64,000 nt of DNA. Source: Thiosocius sp942490985. Its GTDB lineage: Bacteria > Pseudomonadota > Gammaproteobacteria > Chromatiales > Chromatiaceae. The DNA is taken from the NCBI GenBank assembly GCA_942490985.1, contig CALNYW010000003.1:62001-126000 (forward strand), read 5' to 3'. How positions within the stretch are numbered: the stretch's first letter is position 1; each line of letters begins with the position of its first letter. Below the pieces are notes generated by a model. It was not told where the DNA came from, did not search any database, and was given only the letters and a program-made list of their open reading frames with translations. A program made the position numbers and the translations under genes. This document shows, in pieces, positions 48,527 through 57,891 of the stretch.

Positions 48527-51500
48527 TTGAGCTCAGTCGCCGTACCGATCCCCTCCTCTAACCATCAGACCGCGCGCTGGGGTCACTGCACCGGTGCGGC
48601 CAAAGGCTATGCCATCGCCCAGACGGTCGAGTCGGCGTCGGGGCCGCTGCTGGTAATCACATCAGATATCCAAGCGACTCATCGCCTGATTGACGAGATC
48701 CGTTTTTTTCTTGCCGATTCGTCGATTGAGGTGTTGAGTTTCCCTGATTGGGAAACGCTGCCTTACGATGTCTTCTCACCGCTGCCCGAGCTGGTCTCGC
48801 AACGGCTCCTGACACTCCACAAGCTTCGCCAACTGAACCGTGGGATCGTCGTTGTGCCCGTCGCCACCGCTTTGCAACGGCTGGTCCCGCCGCAGTTCCT
48901 CGATGCCAACAGCCTGCTGCTCGCTCGCGGTGACGAACTCGAGATAGAGCCCTTTCGGCAGCGTCTGGAAGCCGCGGGTTATCAGTGCGTTTCGCAAGTG
49001 ATGGCGCACGGGGAGTTCGCCGTGCGCGGATCGCTGATCGATCTGTTTCCAATGGGTAGTGAAGCGCCCTACCGCATCGATCTTTTCGATCGCGAGATCG
49101 ACACGATCAGAACATTTGACCCAGAAACCCAGCGCACCAGAGACAAGGTCGAGCGCATCGCCATGCTGCCGGCACGCGAGTATCCGCTCGATGACGCGGC
49201 GGTGTCGCGATTTCGGCGCGCCTACCGCGAGCGCATTGAGGGCGATCCGCAGCGCAGCCTGATCTATCGCGGCATCAGCGACGGCCAACCGCCGGGGGGG
49301 ATCGAATACTACCTGCCGCTGTTTTTCGAACAGACCAACACCCTTTTCGACTACCTGCCCGACAACAGCACGCTGATCGTCGACCGTCGTCTGCAGGAGG
49401 AAGCCGAACACTACCTTGCCACCGTTGCCGAACGCCATGAGCAGCGTCGGTTTGATATCGAACGTCCGTTGCTGGCACCCGAAGCACTTTGGCTAGAAAA
49501 TGTCGAACTCGGCGAGCAACTGCAACGCTTTGCCTGCATCGAGACGTCGACCGGGGCCGCCGACTGCACCGCAAACACGGCACCATGCCTGGATCTTGCC
49601 AACCGACCGCTGCCGCCGCTCGGCATCCAAGCCAAGGCCGCCGAGCCGGCGGCTCAGCTGAAAACGCTGTTGGCAGACCACCCTGGCCGGGTGTTATTCA
49701 TCGCTGAGACGCCCGGACGTCGGGAAGCGTTGCTGGAAACCCTGCACGGTTTCGACATCCACCCGAGGCCCTGTGCCGACTGGCAGGCCTTTCTCGCTGA
49801 CACAAAATCCCCCTGCATCACCGTCGCTGGCCTTGAACATGGGCTCTGGCTAACCGATGAGGCCGTGCTGGTTATCCCGGAAGCGCTGCTGCTCGGCGAA
49901 CGGGTCAAGCAACGACGACGACGCAAAGGTCCGGATACCGAACTCATCGTCCGCAATCTCGCCGAACTCGTCGAGGGGGCGCCGGTGGTACACGAGGAGC
50001 ATGGCGTCGGTCGATTCGTCGGACTGCAAAGCCTCGACGTGGCGAATCAGACCACCGAGTTTCTGACCATTGAGTACGCGCGTGGAGACAAGCTCTATGT
50101 CCCGGTCAGCGCGCTGCATCTGATCAGCCGCTATACCGGCGCGTCACCCGAAACGGCGCCGCTTCACCGCCTGGGCAGCGACCAGTGGGAGAAGGCCCGC
50201 AGGCGTGCGGCCGAACGCGTGCGCGACGTTGCCGCGGAACTGCTCGATATCTATGCGCGACGTGAGGCGCGCCAAGGCAACGCATTACCCGGACCCGAGG
50301 ACGATTATCGTCGCTTCGCCGCCGACTTCGAGTTCGAGGAAACACCGGATCAAGCCACCACCATCGAAGCAATCGTCAACGACATGACCTCACCAAAACC
50401 CATGGATCGTGTCGTTTGCGGTGATGTCGGTTTCGGCAAGACGGAAGTTGCCATGCGCGCTGCGTTTCTTGCCGCCAATGCCGGCAAGCAGGTTGTCGTA
50501 CTCGTGCCGACCACGCTACTCGCCCAGCAGCACTACCAGAATTTCGCCGACCGATTCGCGGACTGGCCGATACGGATCGACAACCTGTCCCGGTTCCGGT
50601 CAGGCAAGGAGACAACCCGGATCCTGAGGGAACTGCGCGAAGGCCACATCGACATCCTGGTCGGCACACACAAGCTGCTGAGCGATGACGTGAAATTCAA
50701 GGATCTGGGTCTCGTCATTATCGATGAGGAACATCGTTTCGGGGTTCGGCACAAAGAACGTCTGAAGGCACTGCGCGCTGAAGTCGATATTCTTACACTG
50801 ACGGCTACCCCAATCCCGCGAACGCTTAACCTCGCGATGTCGGGTCTGCGCGATTTGTCGATTATTGCGACCCCACCAGCCGCTCGGCACCCAATCAAGA
50901 CCTTCGTCAATCAGTGGAACGATGTGCTGATCCGCGAGGCCTGTCAGCGTGAAATCAGCCGCGGTGGGCAGGTCTATCTGTTACACAACGAAGTCTCTTC
51001 GATCGAAAAGGCCGCGCAAAAGGTCGCCGCGCTGGTACCTGGTTCACGCGTGGAAGTCGCTCACGGCCAAATGCGTGAGCGTGAGCTTGAACGGATCATG
51101 CGTGATTTCTATCACCAACGCTTCAACATCCTGGTCTGCACCACCATTGTCGAGAGTGGCATCGATGTTCCGAGCGCAAACACGATCATCATCGATCGGG
51201 CTGATAAGCTAGGCCTTGCGCAGCTGCACCAACTTCGTGGCCGCGTGGGTCGTTCGCATCATCGCGCTTATGCATATCTGATTGCGCCACCACCGAAGGC
51301 GATAACGGCCGACGCGCGCAAACGACTCGAGGCCATCGAATCACTCGAAGAGCTCGGCGCGGGCTTTACGCTTGCAACCCATGATCTCGAGATTCGAGGT
51401 GCCGGGGAGTTGCTTGGCGACGAGCAGAGCGGCCAGATCCACGAGGTAGGATTCACCTTGTACACCGAGATGCTCGAGCGTGCCGTGAACGCGATTCGAA

Positions 51501-51979
51501 CCGGCAAACAACCGGAACTGGATCGACCGTTGGATCACGGCACGGAAGTCGACCTGCATATCCCTGCATTGTTGCCGGAAGACTACATCCCCGATGTCCA
51601 CGTTCGCTTGATTCTCTACAAGCGAATCGCATCTGCCGATTCGACAGAGGCCTTACGGGAGTTGAAGGTCGAAATGATCGATCGTTTTGGCCTGCTGCCG
51701 GAGGCAGCTGTCAGTCTCTTCGCAACGACTGAACTGAAACTTTTCGCCCAACCCTTCGGCATCAAGAAGATCGAAGCAGGCCCCTCTGGCGGCAAAATTC
51801 ATTTCGACGCCGAGCCAAAATTTGATCCAATGCGGATAATCGAACTTATCCAGCAGCAACCGAGACAATTCAAACTCGATGGCCAGGAGCGCCTGAGTTT
51901 TCAAGTAGACCTGAGCGATCCGCAAGCGCGTATTGACGGTGTCAAACAGGTACTCGAACAATTAATCGGCATCCAGTGA
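48527..51979 (+). CDS. mfd: transcription-repair coupling factor Mfd
   Basis: A 1150-residue ATP-driven translocase that removes stalled RNA polymerase and recruits UvrA. The N-terminal UvrB-like part (to about 340) is followed by the polymerase-interaction domain (about 480-545) and a RecG-like helicase with Walker A GDVGFGKTEVAMRAA, the DEEHRFG box and LTATPIPRTLN. The C-terminal part contains the regulatory TRCF domain. The start is a TTG at 48527 (reads MSSVAVPIPSS); no upstream ATG is in frame. csiV follows 11 bp later, the order known from Vibrio and Pseudomonas. Confidence 0.95.
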   Translation: MSSVAVPIPSSNHQTARWGHCTGAAKGYAIAQTVESASGPLLVITSDIQATHRLIDEIRFFLADSSIEVLSFPDWETLPYDVFSPLPELVSQRLLTLHKLRQLNRGIVVVPVATALQRLVPPQFLDANSLLLARGDELEIEPFRQRLEAAGYQCVSQVMAHGEFAVRGSLIDLFPMGSEAPYRIDLFDREIDTIRTFDPETQRTRDKVERIAMLPAREYPLDDAAVSRFRRAYRERIEGDPQRSLIYRGISDGQPPGGIEYYLPLFFEQTNTLFDYLPDNSTLIVDRRLQEEAEHYLATVAERHEQRRFDIERPLLAPEALWLENVELGEQLQRFACIETSTGAADCTANTAPCLDLANRPLPPLGIQAKAAEPAAQLKTLLADHPGRVLFIAETPGRREALLETLHGFDIHPRPCADWQAFLADTKSPCITVAGLEHGLWLTDEAVLVIPEALLLGERVKQRRRRKGPDTELIVRNLAELVEGAPVVHEEHGVGRFVGLQSLDVANQTTEFLTIEYARGDKLYVPVSALHLISRYTGASPETAPLHRLGSDQWEKARRRAAERVRDVAAELLDIYARREARQGNALPGPEDDYRRFAADFEFEETPDQATTIEAIVNDMTSPKPMDRVVCGDVGFGKTEVAMRAAFLAANAGKQVVVLVPTTLLAQQHYQNFADRFADWPIRIDNLSRFRSGKETTRILRELREGHIDILVGTHKLLSDDVKFKDLGLVIIDEEHRFGVRHKERLKALRAEVDILTLTATPIPRTLNLAMSGLRDLSIIATPPAARHPIKTFVNQWNDVLIREACQREISRGGQVYLLHNEVSSIEKAAQKVAALVPGSRVEVAHGQMRERELERIMRDFYHQRFNILVCTTIVESGIDVPSANTIIIDRADKLGLAQLHQLRGRVGRSHHRAYAYLIAPPPKAITADARKRLEAIESLEELGAGFTLATHDLEIRGAGELLGDEQSGQIHEVGFTLYTEMLERAVNAIRTGKQPELDRPLDHGTEVDLHIPALLPEDYIPDVHVRLILYKRIASADSTEALRELKVEMIDRFGLLPEAAVSLFATTELKLFAQPFGIKKIEAGPSGGKIHFDAEPKFDPMRIIELIQQQPRQFKLDGQERLSFQVDLSDPQARIDGVKQVLEQLIGIQ

Positions 51980-51990
51980 GACACTCCGAC

Positions 51991-52593
51991 ATGACAACAA
52001 CTCGACAAGGTTTTCGATCACTGGCCCTGGTCGTAATGCTGACTACGTTCGCCTTTTCCTCAAGTTTCGCCGCCACCGCGTATACCTTCGAAATGATCGT
52101 TTTCGAACGCCCCGGCGCGGACGATGGAGAATTTTGGCCCGAGGCACCTGGCTCACCGGAAAATAACGTGACGAGAAGTATTTCCTCCGTGGCATTGGGA
52201 TCTTCGGCTCGCAAACTCGGACCGATCGCTTACACGCTGAGACAACGCGGAATGATCGTACATGAGCACATCGTTTGGCGCGAAACGCCCGGACCGAGGA
52301 ACAGTAAGCGATGGTGGACCGTCAGCGCCGGGCGCCTGTCCGGCCAGATACAGATCACGCGAGGTCGCTTTCTTCACCTGGACACCGACCTGATGCTGCG
52401 CGAGTCCGGGTCAAACCGGAGCTATCGTGTCCGGCTTAATCGAAGGATGCGGAGTGACGAGCTGCACTACGTCGACCACCCGAAGCTCGGCATAATTATT
52501 AAAGCGACACGGGTCGCAGCGCCAACACCCGAGGCCATTGATCCTGCGGCAGGCGAGCCCAAACCGGCTGAGCCAGCCGGCCAACCGAGCTGA
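51991..52593 (+). CDS. csiV: CsiV-family periplasmic protein
   Basis: A 200-residue exported protein with a signal peptide ending near SSSFAA. The mature part begins TAYTFEMIVFERPG, the conserved CsiV opening, and contains QITRGRFLHLDTDLMLRE and RVRLNRRMRSDELHYVDHP, both typical. In Vibrio cholerae CsiV supports septation-linked and beta-lactam-stress functions and is encoded beside mfd, as here. The C-terminal 25 residues are Pro/Ala/Glu-rich. GTG 51976 is an alternative start five codons earlier. Confidence 0.8.
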   Translation: MTTTRQGFRSLALVVMLTTFAFSSSFAATAYTFEMIVFERPGADDGEFWPEAPGSPENNVTRSISSVALGSSARKLGPIAYTLRQRGMIVHEHIVWRETPGPRNSKRWWTVSAGRLSGQIQITRGRFLHLDTDLMLRESGSNRSYRVRLNRRMRSDELHYVDHPKLGIIIKATRVAAPTPEAIDPAAGEPKPAEPAGQPS

Positions 52594-52781
52594 CCTGTCG
52601 GTCACCCAGCGGTTGTGTCTTACTGGTTTTGAACGGGCGCTCCTCGAGATCCTCCTGACCGATTTACCGAGGGATCCGGCGACGCGCCTCGCTTTCTCTG
52701 CAGCACGCCTTCCTTTCGTCCACGACACGTGTTGACCCGGCATCGGGTTGTAATAGTTCCCGGCTGTTTTGGCCACTCGCC

Positions 52782-53012
52782 TCAACGCTCGTCAGATCGC
52801 GAGTCACTGAGCACTACTGTGACCACGCCGGTAAACAAGAGCAGAAAGCCGATCGGCACCGTGAAGAGAAAACGCCGTGCCCACACGTCGCGGTCGGAGA
52901 ATAAAAACGAGAAACCGAGTAAAAGCCCGGCGATGGTTATCACCAGGCCGACAACCAGGATTATCTGTCCAAAGCGGGCGAAGGCGGCGTTTGGCAGTGG
53001 CCTGTCACGCAA
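52782..53012 (-). CDS. two-helix membrane protein of unknown function
   Basis: Not recognised. A 76-residue protein with two hydrophobic segments (about 16-38 and 47-67) separated by a short loop with SDRDVWARR, and a charged C-terminal end (SDSRSDER). The start overlaps the end of the preceding gene by eight bases, which supports a real coding pair. A small inner-membrane role is likely. Confidence 0.6.
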   Translation of the reverse strand: MRDRPLPNAAFARFGQIILVVGLVITIAGLLLGFSFLFSDRDVWARRFLFTVPIGFLLLFTGVVTVVLSDSRSDER

Positions 53013-53523
53013 AGCGCAATGATCGCATGTCGCCGATCGGCATCACCGATTCGGTCATCCAGCACTTTTCGCAGCTCCCGGGGCCTTGTCGGGACAGCAC
53101 CCACATAAACGCCGAACTCACACCTCTTCGATCGGTGACGATAAGCGCCGTGTAACTGCGATCGGCGCGGGTGAGAGTGCGGCCGTACTGGACGCTGACG
53201 TTGTCGAGCAGTGGCAGGTAAGTGTCGGAACGAATCATCGATGAGAAGTGGCTGATCGGTCCGGTTCTCGCCCGGTTGCTCGGAGAAGCGAAGCGAAATG
53301 CGACCGCGATACCGTCTTGTGACCCGGAGCCTTGGCGAAGTGCCGCGATCTGGATGCGAACTACCTCGGCAGGGGCGAGGTGTGGATTTGGCAGGTCAGA
53401 CAGCGTGCCCGGTGTGTCGGGCCTGACCGCTGTCCACGCGATGTAGACAGCGAGCGCAACTGCCGAGGCGGTCAAGACGTATCGACCTAAAGCTCGTCGC
53501 TCAATGACAGCAAGTGAAGTCAT
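53005..53523 (-). CDS. DUF4864-like exported protein
   Basis: A 172-residue protein with an N-terminal hydrophobic segment (about 13-33) that acts as a signal or anchor, followed by a globular domain. The stretches EVVRIQIAALRQG and AVAFRFASPSNRARTGP resemble the DUF4864 family (similarity recalled, not computed). VTDRRGVSSAFMWVLSRQ is consistent with the family's central sheet. The function is unknown. It is preceded by two back-to-back hairpins that separate it from the IscR-like gene. Confidence 0.6.
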   Translation of the reverse strand: MTSLAVIERRALGRYVLTASAVALAVYIAWTAVRPDTPGTLSDLPNPHLAPAEVVRIQIAALRQGSGSQDGIAVAFRFASPSNRARTGPISHFSSMIRSDTYLPLLDNVSVQYGRTLTRADRSYTALIVTDRRGVSSAFMWVLSRQGPGSCEKCWMTESVMPIGDMRSLRFA

Positions 53524-53560
53524 AATCGCTGACCTTTGGGTTACCTACTCGGGAAAGCGC

Positions 53561-53601
53561 CGCCCCGAAGTCGGGGCGTGGCGGCCCGTCAAGGCCGCCA
53601 C
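53561..53601. repeat. two adjacent GC-rich hairpins
   Basis: CGCCCCG-AAGT-CGGGGCG (53561-53567 and 53572-53578), directly followed by GTGGCGGCC-CGTCAA-GGCCGCCAC (53578-53586 and 53593-53601). Both stems are perfect (7 and 9 bp). They lie between the IscR-like gene and the downstream DUF4864-like gene, both on the minus strand. No T-tract follows, so they are more like mRNA-stabilising or REP-type structures than intrinsic terminators. Confidence 0.6.
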
Positions 53602-53623
53602 GCTGTAGCTTTGGTCCTTAAGC

Positions 53624-54097
53624 TCACGCAGCCGCTTGCTCTTTCAGACTCACAACAGCCGGCCTAGCCGTTTGCTGTTCGGAGGCCTGTTGGCGCTGCA
53701 TACCACGTCCTACTAGCTCGCTGAGCGTAATATTGTCAACGAAATCATAGATCTGTTGACTCAAGTCTTCCCACAGTGTGCGGGTGGAGCATTGCGTCTC
53801 GGCAGGCTGCTGTTGCGCTTTAGCCCGGGTGTACTCGACCCACTCATCAACCGCGCAGATGACGTCAGCCACGGTGATCTCGCTGGCGTCACGGCCAAGG
53901 TAGTAGCCACCGCCTGGGCCGCGGACCCCGCGGACAAGGCCTTTGGCCCGGAGAGCCGCGAACAGCTGCTCGAGATATGAAAGAGAAATGCTTTGGTTTT
54001 CGGAAATATCCGCCAGCGTCACGGGGCCACGGGTCCCGTTCAGGGTCAGGTCCAGCATTGCAGTGACGGCGTAACGGCTTTTGGTCGAGAGTCTCAT
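53624..54097 (-). CDS. IscR-like Rrf2-family regulator lacking most Fe-S ligands
   Basis: A 157-residue winged-helix regulator very like IscR: MRLSTKSRYAVTAMLDL, SISLSYLEQLFAALR and VRGPGGGYYLG (the recognition region). E. coli IscR binds [2Fe-2S] through C92, C98, C104 and H107. The aligned segment here is TRAKAQQQPAETQCSTRTLW: C92 is Ala, C98 is not Cys, C103 remains and the His is Arg. It probably cannot hold the normal cluster and may act as a permanently apo-type regulator. No isc genes follow. A sigma-70-like promoter lies about 110 bp upstream. Confidence 0.82.
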   Translation of the reverse strand: MRLSTKSRYAVTAMLDLTLNGTRGPVTLADISENQSISLSYLEQLFAALRAKGLVRGVRGPGGGYYLGRDASEITVADVICAVDEWVEYTRAKAQQQPAETQCSTRTLWEDLSQQIYDFVDNITLSELVGRGMQRQQASEQQTARPAVVSLKEQAAA

Positions 54098-54204
54098 TGT
54101 CAAATTCCTCACTTCGGCACGTTCGTGCGGTTTATAAAGCTATGCGGCGTTGCCGAGGTTATCGGTGTTGAAAACCTGGTCGATGTCCGCCGCCCTCGAG
54201 ACAA

Positions 54205-54233
54205 AACATAGGCAACCCCACGCTACTTGTCTA
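54205..54233 (-). promoter_or_regulatory. sigma-70-type promoter of the IscR-like gene
   Basis: On the minus strand: TAGACA, a 17-bp spacer, then TATGTT (five of six and four of six). The predicted leader is about 100 nt. It contains a 12-bp inverted repeat GCACG-TT-CGTGC (54117-54128) shortly before the start codon, a possible autoregulatory site. Confidence 0.45.
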
Positions 54234-54888
54234 GCTTAAGTTTTGACATTTCGACAACAACTGGTCAATTCATTGTTTCTACTTGGTTTTTCTGTTCAGG
54301 TCTCAAGGGCGAGACAACAAAATCTGGCGATCTTGGCAGAAATCCTTGGCACACTGAGCGTGAATCTTGGACAAAAAACCTGTTGGCGCCTGGCAATTTG
54401 GCGTAGTTAATCAGTTTTTCCGGAGAGACAGATGCATCGGCCCGGCGTGTCGAGATTCGAATCGGGGCGGCATTACCTCGCGCCAGGCAGGATTTTATTT
54501 GTGGCAATAGAAGTCCGTGTACCCTGCTGCCGCAACTCGGCCGTAATGTTCCTATTCATTGGCGAGCCTGCAAGGAGACTCTCCGCCGCCCGAATCACCA
54601 GCAGGAGATCTCTTAAAATGCCATCCCTGGCATGCTTGTTCACGGTGCGGCGAAAACCCGATTCCCGCCTTTCCTCGTTTCCAAACACCTGGCGTGATCG
54701 AAAACGGCCGCACATCCTCATGCCGTGCAAGCACCCCAATTTTTGGGAGTGCCTGCAGCGCGGCACAGCGTGGAGGCGATAAACGCGACAGCGCGGGGTC
54801 ACCGCATCGAGGTCTCCGAACGCGGCATTGGAAATCTCGAATACATCCTCGAGTGCTGTCCTAATCGGCAACCGCCATCGGTGCGGCG
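54234..54888. other. intergenic stretch, no supported gene
   Basis: About 655 bp between the IscR-like promoter and the end of the diguanylate cyclase gene. Open frames of 60-130 codons exist on both strands, but none has a convincing ribosome site, domain or compositional bias. A short inverted repeat ATGCCA-TCCC-TGGCAT lies at 54618-54633 and GAGATCTC at 54605-54612. The stretch could be decayed coding sequence or part of a dispersed repeat. Confidence 0.4.
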
Positions 54889-55956
54889 TTATGCCACCGT
54901 CTTATCGCTGACGACAGGTTGTTCACTTGCCACGACCTGATTGCGGCCCCTGTGTTTGGCCTCGTAGAGACGATCGTCCGCCTGCCGAATCAGGTCATCA
55001 ATATTTGCCGCATGCTCGATGCTCTGCACCCCGAAACTCGCGGTCAATATGTCTATCGGTTTCCCCTGGTCCAACGCGATCTGCGCGACTGCTTTGCGTA
55101 ATTTTTCAGCGACGACCTGGGCTTCGGGAAGCCGTGTCTGTGGCAATAGAATCACGAACTCCTCCCCGCCCCAGCGCGCGACACGGTCGAGTTCCCTGAC
55201 GTTCCTTTTAAAGCAATCAGCTACCGCAATGAGATATTTATCCCCGACCGCATGACCATGCCGGTCGTTTAACTCCTTGAAACGATCCAGGTCCGCCATG
55301 ATGACCGAGAAAGCGTGCCCGTAGCGCGCGTAGATCGAGGCCTCTGCATCGAGCAGTTCGCGAATCTCGCGCCGATTGGCCAAGCCCGTGAGATCGTCGG
55401 TCCGCGAAGCTCGATCGAGTTTGTCTGAGAGCTCCTCATAGGTCGTTTGACTCTGCCCACGCAGGTGCTCATAAATCAGCGCCATAATCGCAAGGGCGAC
55501 GAAGGAAAACAAAAAACGGGTCTTGAAACTAGCCGTGTATTCAGCGACATCGATTGGCAGTTGCGGCATGAAAAAGATCGCGCTTGCCGCTACGGTCAAA
55601 CCGACGACCGCATACAGACCCCGCCGCAACCCCTGTAGAAAGGCGATGATCGCGACCAAGGGATAACACCACAGCGGACCCGTACCGTCAGTGCCGCCGG
55701 TGATTAGCAGGTATATGAACATAAATGCGGCGGCGACAGAAATACCAAAGGCGCCGTAGCTGGGCTCGCCGGTCCACCACATTGCCATCAGTGACAACAT
55801 GCCCGCCGACGCTGTCAGGAGCAAAGCGGTGGCAAGTGGCATCTGGCCGTCGAGCAGCGCGTTGAAACCGAATACCAGCAGATAAGCGAAGCCCGCAAGC
55901 CCAATCAGCATGTTCAGCTGGAAACTGCGCCGTTTTTCGGGGTCGCGAAAGTCCAT
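54889..55956 (-). CDS. membrane-bound diguanylate cyclase (GGDEF)
   Basis: A 355-residue protein with an N-terminal block of about six hydrophobic helices (about 15-175) and a C-terminal GGDEF domain (about 195-340). The catalytic site reads RWGGEEFVILLP (GGEEF form), with DDLTGLANRREI at the domain start and VIMADLDRFKELND as the metal site. It makes cyclic-di-GMP, which usually favours sessile growth. An RxxD inhibitory site is not evident upstream of GGEEF. The start MDFRDPEKRRSF at 55956 is preferred; the frame extends to 56031. Confidence 0.85.
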   Translation of the reverse strand: MDFRDPEKRRSFQLNMLIGLAGFAYLLVFGFNALLDGQMPLATALLLTASAGMLSLMAMWWTGEPSYGAFGISVAAAFMFIYLLITGGTDGTGPLWCYPLVAIIAFLQGLRRGLYAVVGLTVAASAIFFMPQLPIDVAEYTASFKTRFLFSFVALAIMALIYEHLRGQSQTTYEELSDKLDRASRTDDLTGLANRREIRELLDAEASIYARYGHAFSVIMADLDRFKELNDRHGHAVGDKYLIAVADCFKRNVRELDRVARWGGEEFVILLPQTRLPEAQVVAEKLRKAVAQIALDQGKPIDILTASFGVQSIEHAANIDDLIRQADDRLYEAKHRGRNQVVASEQPVVSDKTVA

Positions 55957-56447
55957 AACTGTCCCTGCAGATCGGTAACACAGCTGCACAGGCTGCCAAT
56001 ATCCATATATCGGCAGAAAGAGAGCCGACATTAAATCTACGGCCAGGCTGGCTTCCCCGCAGCCAGGAAGATTGCCCGATTATCATCTCCGTTAAACGCT
56101 CCCAGGACGGGAAGACATCGTCGCGACCTGGCGGTTGGTTCGCTCACCGTGTTGGCGGCTGGGCTTCCGTGTTGTGCCCGTCATGCGTCGTCAGTCTTCC
56201 TCGCCACGGTTGGATTGCCTATCGGGTATCGGAAAACGTGCGCCCGGCAAGCCCCGACAGCGCTGGACCCGGCTTAAGACAGTCAATAGATGACGATCAG
56301 TCGGCCAACCGCTAGATAGGCTGTAATCTTGTTTCGCGACGCCTTATTTAACGTTGTGAGATTGTCGCCTAGTGTATGCTCGTCAAACCCGCTGCCCGGC
56401 CATGAAAAGAATCAACATCTTCGAACGGTCCGCTTGAGAACCCATCT
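55957..56447. other. divergent intergenic region, no supported gene
   Basis: 491 bp separating the diguanylate cyclase from the P450 gene on the opposite strand. It must hold both promoters. The right half is more A/T-rich near 56330-56370. No open frame with supporting features was seen. Confidence 0.4.
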
Positions 56448-57845
56448 GTGTCCGACCAAAAAGCACTTTCAACAGACTGTCCATTCCGCCCGCCGGCACC
56501 GACGCCTCCTACCGAAATCAGAAATCTGTTTGAGTTGCTGAGGAAGGCGAAGAAGGACTTGCTGACCGTCTTCACCGAGGGTATCTACAACGATCTAATG
56601 GGAAGGCGGCGCTTCGGCTTTCGTGACGTATTTATCGTCAATGCGCCTGACGCAGTACGTGAGATTCTGAACACGGATGCTGACAATTATCCCAAGAGCA
56701 ACCAAATGGTTCGGGCGCTTCATCCGCTAGTTGGTAACGGAATCTTCATTTCCAATGGCGAAACCTGGCGGCGTCGGCGCGGAATGGTCAATCCTGCTTT
56801 GGGTAACGTACGACTCCGAATCGCGTTCCCGATGATGCAGGCAGCGATCGACGACATGTTAAACCGCTTTACGCAATTGCCGCCGGGCGCAGTCGTAAAC
56901 CTCGATGCCGAGATGGCACACGTCACTGCCGACATCATGTTTCGAGCAATTTTCTCCAAGGAATTAACACAAGAGGTTTCTCGAGACATATTTGATGCAT
57001 TCAGTGTCTACCAGGAAGCGCTTCCTCAGTTTGATTTTGTTGAAATGCTCGGCTTCCCGAGTTGGATGCCCAGAGGATCTATGCGCAAAGCGAGAAAGGC
57101 AGCTGCGCGTATTCGTGGTTCCTTGCGCACGCTAATCACGGAAAGATTGCAGGAAACAGACCGGCAATCTAGCGACATCCTTTCCGTATTGATAGAAAGT
57201 CGGGATGAGCGAGGACAGGCGCTATCTCTGGAGGAATTGGTCGACGAAGTCAGCGTTCTATTCCTGGCAGGCCATGAGACTTCTGCGACGGCGCTGACAT
57301 GGGCGGTATATCTCGCGTCCGAGAAAGTGGAGGTAGCGCAAAGACTGTATGAAGAGGCCAACACGGTTTTTTCTCCCTCGGAGAGGCGTTTCGAGGATGT
57401 CAGCCGCCTTGTGTTCGCTCAGAACGTATTCAAAGAATCTCTGCGACTCTACCCGCCAGTTTCGTTCATTACCCGCGAAGCAATCGCCGAAAGATGGATC
57501 AGGCGCGAGCGCGTCCGAAAGCGCAGCATGATGGTGATTTCACCTTGGGTGATACAACGACACAGAAAATTTTGGCGACATCCTGATTGCTTTGTACCGG
57601 ACCGATATCAGGATAAAGACAACAAGAAAACAGAAAAAAAAGCGTTTCTGCCTTTTGGTGCAGGTCAGCGTGCTTGTCCAGGAGCCTCGTTCGCTATGAT
57701 GGAAGGGCCGCTGATATTGGCCAATCTCTTTTACCGATTTGACGTCAACCTGCAGCCGGGGGTTAAGCCATACCCCGTCTCCCGGCTGACTACACGCCCA
57801 AAGGACAAGATCTCAGTCCAATTCCGTCCACGTACGACTCTGTGA
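56448..57845 (+). CDS. cytochrome P450
   Basis: A 465-residue heme monooxygenase. The I-helix motif is FLAGHETSATAL, the ExxR pair is in FKESLRLYPP, and the heme loop is FLPFGAGQRACPGAS with the thiolate ligand Cys410. The start is GTG 56448; no N-terminal membrane helix is present, so it is soluble. The layout recalls the CYP102/CYP4-like fatty-acid or terpene oxidising groups, but the substrate is unknown. No ferredoxin or reductase gene is adjacent (the Rieske ferredoxin 9 kb away is not an obvious partner). Its codon use looks more A/T-rich than the neighbours (by eye). Confidence 0.9.
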   Translation: MSDQKALSTDCPFRPPAPTPPTEIRNLFELLRKAKKDLLTVFTEGIYNDLMGRRRFGFRDVFIVNAPDAVREILNTDADNYPKSNQMVRALHPLVGNGIFISNGETWRRRRGMVNPALGNVRLRIAFPMMQAAIDDMLNRFTQLPPGAVVNLDAEMAHVTADIMFRAIFSKELTQEVSRDIFDAFSVYQEALPQFDFVEMLGFPSWMPRGSMRKARKAAARIRGSLRTLITERLQETDRQSSDILSVLIESRDERGQALSLEELVDEVSVLFLAGHETSATALTWAVYLASEKVEVAQRLYEEANTVFSPSERRFEDVSRLVFAQNVFKESLRLYPPVSFITREAIAERWIRRERVRKRSMMVISPWVIQRHRKFWRHPDCFVPDRYQDKDNKKTEKKAFLPFGAGQRACPGASFAMMEGPLILANLFYRFDVNLQPGVKPYPVSRLTTRPKDKISVQFRPRTTL

Positions 57846-57891
57846 TGCCAGTCAAGGCTTGCACCCCGTGATTTGCGGTCAGGGTGTGCTA

